From an uncultured Pseudoxanthomonas sp. (GTDB taxonomy: Bacteria; Pseudomonadota; Gammaproteobacteria; Xanthomonadales; Xanthomonadaceae): a stretch of 5,571 nucleotides of DNA. Every line of letters begins with the position of its first letter. Position 1 is the stretch's first letter. Under the pieces are notes generated by a model. The model saw nothing but the letters and a program-made list of their open reading frames with translations, was not told where the DNA came from and did not search any database. Of this stretch, positions 1-4,593 are shown piece after piece. Both the position numbers and the translations under genes were made by a program. The stretch covers positions 1 to 5,571 of the forward strand of contig CALJUL010000115.1 of the NCBI GenBank assembly GCA_937975725.1, in the 5' to 3' direction.

Positions 1-1251
1 CAGCGATTCGACGCTGCGCATGCGGCCGTGGCCTTCGCAGCGTGGGCAGACGATCTGGCTGGACTCGCCCAGCGAGGGACGCAGGCGCTGGCGGGACATC
101 TCCAGCAGGCCGAAGCGCGAGATGCGGCCGATCTGCACGCGCGCGCGGTCGTACTTCAGCGCGTTCTGCAGCTTGTTCTCGACCTCGCGCTGGTGCTTGT
201 TCGACGACATGTCGATGAAGTCGATCACCACCAGGCCGCCCAGGTCGCGCAGGCGCAACTGGCGGGCCACTTCCTCGGCGGCCTCCAGGTTGGTGTGGAA
301 CGCGGTTTCCTCGATGTCGCCGCCCTTGGTGGCGCGCGCCGAGTTGACGTCGATGGCGGTCAGCGCCTCGGTCTGGTCCACCACGATGGAGCCGCCGGAG
401 GGCAGGCGGACGTTGCGTTCGTAGGCGCCCTCGATCTGCGACTCGATCTGGAAGCGGTTGAACAGCGGAATGTCGTCCTTGTAGTGCTTGAGCTTGCGCA
501 GGTTGTGCGGCATCACCTGCTGCATGAACTCGCGCGCGGTCTCGTGCAGTTCCTCGGTGTCCACCAGGATCTCGCCGACGTCGCTGCGCAGGTAGTCGCG
601 CAGGGCGCGCACGATCAGGCGGCTTTCCTGGTAGATCAGGAACGGTGCGGGCTTGGTCAGCGCCGCCTCGGCGATCGCCTTCCAGACGCTCAGCAGGTAG
701 TCCAGGTCCCACTGCAGTTCTTCGGCATCGCGGCCGACGCCGGCAGTGCGGATGATCACCCCCATGTCGTCGGGGATGTTGAGCTTGTCCATCGCCTCCT
801 TGAGGGCGGCGCGATCGTCGCCCTCGATGCGGCGGGAGACGCCGCCGGCGGTCGGCGAGTTGGGCATCAGCACCATGTAGCGGCCGGCCAGGGAGATGAA
901 CGTGGTCAGGGCCGCGCCCTTGTTGCCGCGCTCGTCCTTGTCCACCTGGACGACGACTTCCTGGCCTTCCTTCAGCAGTTCGCGGATGCCGGCCTTGTTG
1001 TGGTCCACGCCCGCCTGGAAGTAGTCGCGGGAGATCTCCTTCAGCGGCAGGAAGCCGTGGCGCTCGGCGCCGTAGTCGACGAAGGCGGCTTCGAGGGAGG
1101 GTTCCAGCCGGGTGATCCGGCCCTTGTAGATGTTGGACTTCTTCTGTTCCTTGGACGGCTGCTCGATATCGATGTCGTACAGGGTCTGGCCGTCGACGAT
1201 GGCCACGCGCAGTTCTTCCGCCTGCGTGGCATTGATCAACATACGTTTCAT
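1..1251 (-). CDS. rne: Ribonuclease E, N-terminal catalytic part (partial, runs off left edge)
   Basis: RNase E is the essential endoribonuclease that starts mRNA decay and matures 9S rRNA and tRNAs, normally as the scaffold of the inner-membrane degradosome. The visible 417 codons cover almost the whole catalytic core: an N-terminus starting MKRMLINATQAEELR, an S1 RNA-binding region (about residues 36-120) with F57 and F67, the 5'-monophosphate sensor IIRTAGVGR (R168, T169), the DNase I-like region with catalytic TAIDVNSARAT (D301) and VIDFIDM (D344), and the Zn-link CPRC (C402, C405). These sit one or two residues from the E. coli positions (R169, D303, D346, C404, C407), so the core is intact. 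The ATG at 1251 has a GAGGAA ribosome binding site (1259-1264) seven bases upstream. The small domain and the degradosome scaffold lie outside the window. RNase G is less likely because of this N-terminus and the rluC neighbour. Confidence 0.97.
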   Translation of the reverse strand, partial: MKRMLINATQAEELRVAIVDGQTLYDIDIEQPSKEQKKSNIYKGRITRLEPSLEAAFVDYGAERHGFLPLKEISRDYFQAGVDHNKAGIRELLKEGQEVVVQVDKDERGNKGAALTTFISLAGRYMVLMPNSPTAGGVSRRIEGDDRAALKEAMDKLNIPDDMGVIIRTAGVGRDAEELQWDLDYLLSVWKAIAEAALTKPAPFLIYQESRLIVRALRDYLRSDVGEILVDTEELHETAREFMQQVMPHNLRKLKHYKDDIPLFNRFQIESQIEGAYERNVRLPSGGSIVVDQTEALTAIDVNSARATKGGDIEETAFHTNLEAAEEVARQLRLRDLGGLVVIDFIDMSSNKHQREVENKLQNALKYDRARVQIGRISRFGLLEMSRQRLRPSLGESSQIVCPRCEGHGRMRSVESL

Positions 1252-1283
1252 TGTTGCGTTCCTCGCGCGCAGCTACCGCGCGG

Positions 1284-1297
1284 AACGCCATGGCGTT
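1284..1297 (-). repeat. 14-base perfect palindrome in the rne leader
   Basis: AACGCCATGGCGTT is fully self-complementary and lies 33 bases upstream of the rne ATG. As RNA it could form a five-base-pair stem with a CAUG loop just before the ribosome binding site. The inner ATG is out of frame with rne. It could be a regulatory hairpin or a protein-binding dyad; neither is proven. Confidence 0.5.
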
Positions 1298-1318
1298 TCG
1301 CCTCTGGAACGGTGCACT

Positions 1319-1343
1319 GCCCCTTGCGCACGCGCAGCGGGGC
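1319..1343 (-). promoter_or_regulatory. G+C-rich hairpin in the rne leader
   Basis: GCCCC (1319-1323) pairs with GGGGC (1339-1343), and inside it TGCG (1325-1328) pairs with CGCA (1333-1336) around a four-base loop, leaving a small internal T/GC irregularity. The hairpin lies 68 to 92 bases before the rne start on the rne mRNA. E. coli rne is autoregulated through stem-loops in its leader, and this is the best local candidate for an equivalent element. Its sequence is not recognisably the same as the E. coli hairpins. Confidence 0.45.
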
Positions 1344-1520
1344 AGGTCGGGTTTCCAGCGCTACGACACCACGGCAGGCCGCGGGAGCGCTTGTTCTATT
1401 AGGGTGTTGCGGGCCGGCGGCAGCTTCCCTCGAAAGGTGGCGCCGCGCGGGACATGTTCAGCTTCAGGGGCCGTCACGCTCCTGGCGGTATCGGGGCCTG
1501 CCGGTGAGCCGCTAACATGG

Positions 1521-1535
1521 CCGCCCCTGGGGCGG
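1521..1535. repeat. Perfect inverted repeat CCGCCCC-T-GGGGCGG
   Basis: Two seven-base arms (1521-1527 and 1529-1535) flank one central base. As RNA they would give a five or six base-pair stem. No T-run follows on either strand, so it is not a standard intrinsic terminator. It may belong to the far end of the rne leader or to the rluC promoter region. Confidence 0.4.
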
Positions 1536-1635
1536 TGGCCGCGCACTTGCCGGATGCCGCGGGGAGACGGGCTTCTGGCCCAACAGCAACTCCCTGCGAA
1601 ATCAAACCCTTACCTCGCCGCCCGAGTGTAACAGA

Positions 1636-2634
1636 ATGAACTCCATGAACCCTAGTCCTCCGTCCGACAAGCCCGGCGCTGCGGCCAAGAGCGCCGTGCG
1701 CACCGTGGTGGTGCCGGCGGACCGGGGCGGACAGCGGCTTGACAACTTCCTGCTGGGCCAGTTGAAGGGCGCCCCGCGCAGCCTGGTCTACAAGCTGGTG
1801 CGCAGCGGCCAGGTGCGAGTGAACGGGGGCCGGGCCAAGGCCGAGCGCAAGCTGGAAGGCGGCGACGAGGTGCGCATCCCCCCGGTCAGTCTCGCCGAGG
1901 TCGGAGAAAAGGCCGGGCCGCCGGCCGGCTTCCTGAAGCGGATGGAGGCGGCCATCGTGTTCGAGGACGAGCGGCTGCTGGTCATCAACAAGCCCTCCGG
2001 CGTGGCCAGCCACGGCGGCAGCGGGATCAGCCACGGTGCCATCGAGACCATGCGCGCGCTGCGGCCGAACCAGACGCTGGAACTGGTGCACCGGCTGGAC
2101 CGCGACACCTCCGGCCTGCTGGTCATGGCGAAGAAGCGCTCGGCCCTGTCCGAACTGCAGGCCCTGCTGCGCGAGGACAGCGAGGATGGGGTCCGCGGCA
2201 TCGAGAAGCGCTACCTGACCCTGCTGGTGGGGCGCATGCCGGACGGGGTGATGAGCGTGGACGCGCCGCTGCACGTCGGCCTGCGCCAGGGCGGCGAGCG
2301 CCACGTGCAGGTGCACCGCGACGGCAAGCCTTCGCTCAGCCATTTCCGGGTATTGGAGCGCCGTGGCGGGCATTCCTATTGCGAAGTGCGTATCGAGACC
2401 GGCCGCACCCACCAGATCCGTGTGCACGCCCGCCACATTGGCCACCCGGTCGCCGGCGACGACAAGTACGGCGATGCGGCGGTCAACAAGCGCCTGCGCG
2501 AGCAGGCCGGGCTGAAGCGCCTGTTCCTGCACGCTGCCTCGTTGCAGTTCGCCCTGGACGGCGGCCGCACGCCCTACGTGTTCAATGCACCGCTGGCGGA
2601 GGAACTGGCCGGAGTGCTGGACAGGCTGGGCTGA
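1636..2634 (+). CDS. rluC: 23S rRNA pseudouridine synthase RluC (RluA family)
   Basis: RluC isomerises uridines of 23S rRNA near the peptidyl-transferase centre (955, 2504 and 2580 in E. coli). The 332-residue protein has an S4 RNA-binding domain (about residues 32-90, starting QRLDNFLLGQLKGAPRSLVY) and the RluA-type catalytic domain: motif I INKPSG (117-122), motif II HRLDRDTSG with the predicted catalytic D155, and motif III GRTHQIRVH (256-264). Length and domain order are normal for RluC/RluD. Divergent placement next to rne, as in E. coli, supports RluC over RluD. The start is uncertain. The ATG at 1636 has no good ribosome binding site (only GAG at 1624-1626). An in-frame ATG at 1645 lies seven bases after CAGAAT, which could be a -10 box, so translation may begin there, removing three residues. 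The S4 domain is unaffected either way. Confidence 0.94.
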   Translation: MNSMNPSPPSDKPGAAAKSAVRTVVVPADRGGQRLDNFLLGQLKGAPRSLVYKLVRSGQVRVNGGRAKAERKLEGGDEVRIPPVSLAEVGEKAGPPAGFLKRMEAAIVFEDERLLVINKPSGVASHGGSGISHGAIETMRALRPNQTLELVHRLDRDTSGLLVMAKKRSALSELQALLREDSEDGVRGIEKRYLTLLVGRMPDGVMSVDAPLHVGLRQGGERHVQVHRDGKPSLSHFRVLERRGGHSYCEVRIETGRTHQIRVHARHIGHPVAGDDKYGDAAVNKRLREQAGLKRLFLHAASLQFALDGGRTPYVFNAPLAEELAGVLDRLG

Positions 2635-2842
2635 CCGGCGTTGCGGCAGCGGTGGCTGGAGGGTTGCCGTGGAGTGGAACGGTCATTCCCTCGCACCCGG
2701 TGCGGCCCGGACTGATCGATGGCGTCCAACTGACGATCATCCGGCCTTCCGCGGCAAGGAATGGCATTGACTGGTTGCGTATGCGGATTGCGTGCGCCAA
2801 GTCGGTTTCGCCGCTTTTCGCTCGTATGCGTTGCGCATCTGG

Positions 2843-2869
2843 TTGCTGGCGTTTCCTTGCTGGCGTTCC
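2843..2869. repeat. Imperfect tandem repeat, two copies of about 14 bases
   Basis: TTGCTGGCGTTTCC (2843-2856) is followed at once by TTGCTGGCGTTCC (2857-2869), identical except for one missing T. It looks like a simple slippage duplication in non-coding DNA. No function is inferred. Confidence 0.6.
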
Positions 2870-2919
2870 AACGATGGCTGCCCTGCATGGCGGGTTGAAT
2901 GTTTGAATGGACGCATCCA

Positions 2920-2998
2920 GTAGCCCGGGCGTGAGCCGCGCGCCGACCTTGCCGCAAGTGCCCGGTAGCCCGGCCAGCAATCAAACGCGGGTTACCGG
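2920..2998 (+). repeat. Pair of GTAG-headed REP-like units
   Basis: GTAGCCCGG occurs at 2920-2928 and again at 2965-2973, 45 bases apart. The second copy heads a long stem: CCGGTA (2962-2967) pairs with TACCGG (2993-2998), G2968 and T2992 form a wobble pair, and CCCG (2969-2972) pairs with CGGG (2988-2991). That makes eleven pairs with a 15-base loop. Short palindromes beginning with GTAG are a known REP class in Stenotrophomonas and relatives, moved or bred by RAYT transposases. The first copy has only a weak stem (GGCG/CGCC) and may be degenerate. The stem is followed on the plus strand by CTTTGTCT, so it could also end rluC transcription, although it lies over 300 bases past the stop codon. 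Confidence 0.5.
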
Positions 2999-3076
2999 CT
3001 TTGTCTGTGCGTAATGGAGGGACGGATGGAACACAGTCCGGGAGCAGGCCCCAGAAGCCAAGGCATTCGTACCAAG

Positions 3077-3095
3077 GCGGCCGGAATCCGGCCGC
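3077..3095 (-). terminator. Perfect hairpin downstream of the lipoprotein gene
   Basis: GCGGCCGGA (3077-3085) and TCCGGCCGC (3087-3095) form a perfect nine-base inverted repeat around one base; as RNA this is an eight base-pair stem with a three-base loop. It begins 37 bases past the stop codon of the minus-strand phhB-lipoprotein unit, where a transcript end is expected. The bases after the stem on the minus strand (CTTGGTACG) are not a proper T-run. It may therefore be a processed or protective 3' hairpin rather than a classical intrinsic terminator. Confidence 0.4.
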
Positions 3096-3131
3096 AGAAT
3101 CCTCGATAAACCCGCTCGTTCCCGGAACCGC

Positions 3132-3539
3132 TCAGCCCGCACCCTGGGCAAAGCAGCGCGTCGGCTTCTCCAGCACGGCCGGGAAGGTCACCGGCACGGT
3201 GATGGTGTGGGTGACCGGCTGGCCGTTGCGGGTGGCGGCGCGGAACTTCCACGTCTGCACGGCGTCCAGCGCGGCCTGGTCCAGGATCGCGTTGCCGCTG
3301 CTCTGCGCTTGCAGGACCTTGGCCGGCACGCCGTCGCGCTCGACGGTCACGCGCAGCACGGTGGTGCCGCCTTCGCCGCTGCACTCGGCGGCCTGCGGAT
3401 AGGCCGGCGGCGGGGTGTCGATCGCGGCGAGTTCGGTGGGAGCGATCACCGGGCCGGTCTGTTCGGAGCGGCCGCCGCAGGCAGCGAGCAGCAGCACGGC
3501 TGCGAAGGCGGGCAGGGCGGAAAGGCGGAGGGTGGTCAT
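3132..3539 (-). CDS. Small lipoprotein with a TonB C-terminal-like domain
   Basis: This predicted 135-residue envelope protein begins with a lipoprotein signal peptide: a hydrophobic stretch ending LLLAAC, with C21 as the lipidated residue. Glycines follow, not an inner-membrane-retaining Asp, so outer-membrane sorting is plausible. Residues about 41-121 resemble the TonB C-terminal (energy transducer) domain: PPPAYP, then GGTTVLRVTVERDGVPAKV, QSSGNAILDQAALDAVQTW, KF and NGQPV, ending in PVTF. Unlike true TonB it has no membrane anchor, no long proline-rich span and no partner exbB/exbD beside it, so energy transduction should not be assumed. C53 and C129 could form a disulfide. I chose the ATG at 3539: it has GGGAGA eight bases upstream and overlaps the phhB stop in TGATG, implying translational coupling. 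A TTG one codon earlier is also possible. The role is unknown. Confidence 0.85.
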   Translation of the reverse strand: MTTLRLSALPAFAAVLLLAACGGRSEQTGPVIAPTELAAIDTPPPAYPQAAECSGEGGTTVLRVTVERDGVPAKVLQAQSSGNAILDQAALDAVQTWKFRAATRNGQPVTHTITVPVTFPAVLEKPTRCFAQGAG

Positions 3540-3886
3540 CAACGTTCTCCCAGCAGCGCGCTGGCCTTGGCCGCGCAGATGAAGTCGTTTTCGCTCAGGC
3601 CGCCGACATCGTGGGTGGAATAGCGCACGACGGCGCGGTCGTAGTGCACGCCCAGGTCCGGATGGTGATCCTCGGCGTGGGCGATGAAGGCCAGCGCGTT
3701 CACGAAGGCCACCGTTTCGTAGTAGTCGGCGAAGGGAAACGTGCGGCTGATCGCGTGGCCGTCCTCCACCAGTTCCCAGCCGGGCACCTGCGGCAGCAGT
3801 TCGGCGATGCGGGCGGGGGGCAGGCGGTGCTCGCTGCCGCGCAGCGGCACGCAGCGGGCCTGGGCCAGGGGAATCAGGTCGGACAT
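3539..3886 (-). CDS. phhB: Pterin-4a-carbinolamine dehydratase (4a-hydroxytetrahydrobiopterin dehydratase)
   Basis: The enzyme dehydrates 4a-hydroxytetrahydropterin formed by aromatic amino acid hydroxylases, so that the pterin cofactor can be reduced and reused; in bacteria its usual partner is phenylalanine hydroxylase PhhA. The 115-residue cytoplasmic protein is of normal length for the PCD/DCoH family. It carries the family active-site motif HAEDHHPD (H70, H74, H75), a preceding FVNALAFIAHAE helix, and the downstream YDRAVVRYSTHDVGGLSENDF segment. W37 lies in the conserved PGWEL turn. The ATG at 3886 has GGAGA (3895-3899) eight bases upstream, and that site lies in an inverted repeat that might hide it. 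No phhA is visible in the window, so it must be encoded elsewhere if present. The next gene, the lipoprotein, starts in a one-base overlap with this stop codon. Confidence 0.95.
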   Translation of the reverse strand: MSDLIPLAQARCVPLRGSEHRLPPARIAELLPQVPGWELVEDGHAISRTFPFADYYETVAFVNALAFIAHAEDHHPDLGVHYDRAVVRYSTHDVGGLSENDFICAAKASALLGER

Positions 3887-3892
3887 GGGGTG

Positions 3893-3939
3893 GGTCTCCG
3901 TCGTGACGGCCAGTCTGAATGGAGACCGACGACTGGCCG
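3893..3939 (-). promoter_or_regulatory. Interleaved inverted repeats (possible pseudoknot) over the phhB ribosome binding site
   Basis: Read on the phhB strand, the order is CGGCCAGTC (3939-3931), three bases, GGTCTCC (3927-3921), five bases, GACTGGCCG (3915-3907), seven bases, GGAGACC (3899-3893), six bases, ATG. The first and third blocks are perfect nine-base complements; the second and fourth are perfect seven-base complements. The pairings interleave, which is the topology of an H-type pseudoknot, and loops of three, five and seven bases seem sterically possible. The last block contains the GGAGA ribosome binding site, so folding could limit translation of phhB. Alternatively, the CGGCCAGTC-N15-GACTGGCCG dyad could be a DNA operator in the phhB/nfuA divergent region. 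I do not recognise a known riboswitch. Confidence 0.4.
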
Positions 3940-3969
3940 GTGAAGGTGAGCGGCTGTCAGGCAGGGGGC

Positions 3970-3975
3970 TAGAAT
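3970..3975 (+). promoter_or_regulatory. -10 box of nfuA, placed for a leaderless transcript
   Basis: TAGAAT matches the sigma-70 -10 consensus at five of six positions and ends six bases before the nfuA ATG, so transcription would start at or next to the start codon. There is no usable ribosome binding site: AGGGGG (3963-3968) is too far away, 13 bases upstream. The best -35, GTGAGC (3946-3951), is weak and 18 bases away. The same spot read backwards gives TATTCT, a possible -10 for phhB, which would put the interleaved repeats inside the phhB leader. Confidence 0.5.
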
Positions 3976-3981
3976 ACCCGC

Positions 3982-4578
3982 ATGATCCAGATTTCCGACA
4001 GCGCGCAGGCGCACTTCCGCAAGCTGATCGAACGCGAAGCCCTGCCGGGCCTGGGCGTGCGCCTGAGCGCCGTGCATCCGGGCACCGCGCAGGCCGATGC
4101 GCGACTGGAGTTCGCCGAGCCGCGCGACCTGGCCGGCGACGAATGGGCGGTGGACTGCGAAGGCTTCACCCTCTACGTAGATGCCGCCAGCGTGCACTGG
4201 CTGGACGGCGCCGAGATCGACTACGTGATGAAAGGCGCGGGCACCCAGCTCACCATCAAGGCGCCGCGCATCAAGGGTGAGGCGCCGGGCGATTCGGCCT
4301 CGCTGGTCGAGCGCGTGCGCTGGGTGGTGGACAACGAAATCAACCCGCAACTGGCGGCGCACAAGGGCCGCGTGGCGGTGCAGGAAGTCGGCGGCGACGG
4401 CGTGGTGTGGCTGCGCTTCGGCGGCGGCTGCCACGGCTGCGGGATGGCCGACGTGACCCTCAAGCAGGGCATCGAGAAGACGCTGATGGCGCGCGTGCCC
4501 GGCGTCACCGCCGTGCGCGACGCCACCGACCACGATACCGGGTCGGCACCGTACATTCCCCGCGGCAACGCCGCCTGA
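3982..4578 (+). CDS. nfuA: Fe-S biogenesis protein NfuA
   Basis: NfuA carries a 4Fe-4S cluster and delivers it to client enzymes such as aconitase and lipoyl synthase, chiefly under oxidative stress or iron limitation. The 198-residue protein has the two-domain layout of E. coli NfuA (191 residues). The N-terminal degenerate A-type carrier domain (about 1-95) includes CEGFTLYVDAASVHWLDGAE and TQLTIKAP, and has lost the three carrier cysteines; only C59 remains. The C-terminal Nfu domain (about 108-185) has the cluster-binding GGCHGCGMADVTLKQGIE (C150 and C153), followed by VPGVTAVRDATDH. The cluster would be held between two subunits. The ATG at 3982 is supported by alignment to the family N-terminus and by TAGAAT just upstream, suggesting a leaderless mRNA. 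The next gene starts 15 bases after the stop in the same frame and is probably co-transcribed. Confidence 0.96.
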   Translation: MIQISDSAQAHFRKLIEREALPGLGVRLSAVHPGTAQADARLEFAEPRDLAGDEWAVDCEGFTLYVDAASVHWLDGAEIDYVMKGAGTQLTIKAPRIKGEAPGDSASLVERVRWVVDNEINPQLAAHKGRVAVQEVGGDGVVWLRFGGGCHGCGMADVTLKQGIEKTLMARVPGVTAVRDATDHDTGSAPYIPRGNAA

Positions 4579-4593
4579 CGGACCGCCGCGCCG

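Larger units (their letters stand above)
1252..1635. promoter_or_regulatory. Divergent rne/rluC intergenic region, including the probable rne leader
   Basis: This stretch of 384 bases separates the rne and rluC starts and holds no credible gene. The same head-to-head arrangement occurs in E. coli, where rne has a long 5' leader through which RNase E controls its own mRNA. By analogy most of this region may be rne leader. Three strong inverted repeats lie in it: 1284-1297, 1319-1343 and 1521-1535. Promoter signals are weak. The only A+T-rich patch in the middle is at 1391-1402, giving TAATAG/TAGAAC on the minus strand with no recognisable -35. Near the rluC start, AGTGTAAC (1625-1632) gives TACACT on the minus strand and TGTAAC on the plus strand, each four of six to the -10 consensus. 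I cannot place either promoter with confidence. Confidence 0.55.
2635..3131. other. Gene-free region between convergent rluC and the lipoprotein gene
   Basis: This stretch of 497 bases lies between two converging gene ends. Open frames cross it, but their composition (runs of Arg, Pro and Ser, no recognisable domain) and their overlap with real genes in other frames argue against coding. The part from about 2740 to 2900 is visibly less G+C-rich than the flanking genes. It holds a short dyad CGCACC-C-GGTGCG (2692-2704), an imperfect tandem repeat (2843-2869), two GTAGCCCGG units (2920 and 2965) and a perfect hairpin (3077-3095). No clear T-tailed terminator for rluC is visible close to its stop codon. 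An unannotated small RNA or a decayed gene cannot be excluded. Confidence 0.6.

Noticed and set aside
1289..1291. Upstream ATG on the minus strand in the rne leader
   Set aside because: It is out of frame with rne and opens into a long Arg/Pro-rich shadow frame; its position is explained by the palindrome.
28..1515. Plus-strand open frame of 495 codons opposite rne
   Set aside because: It is antisense to a clear RNase E gene; its Ala/Val/Asp/His/Gln-rich composition is the usual shadow of G+C-rich codons, and it has no recognisable domain.
1739..1744. TTGACA, a perfect -35 box, inside rluC
   Set aside because: It encodes part of the conserved S4-domain RLDNF segment, and no -10 box lies 16 to 18 bases downstream.
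1474..2532. Minus-strand open frame of 352 codons opposite rluC
   Set aside because: It is a mirror frame of RluC with low-complexity Ala/His/Gln/Leu composition and no family signature.
2767..2772. TTGACT as a -35 box for a spacer transcript
   Set aside because: No -10-like hexamer occurs at the right distance on the plus strand.
2574..2984. Two overlapping minus-strand open frames in the rluC/lipoprotein spacer
   Set aside because: They overlap each other in different frames and run into the rluC end; their Arg/Pro/Ser-rich composition shows no domain, signal peptide or convincing ribosome binding site.
3132..3539. True TonB energy transducer
   Set aside because: The domain resembles the TonB C-terminus, but the protein is a short lipoprotein without membrane helix or proline-rich span and without neighbouring exbB/exbD, so that name would overstate the evidence.
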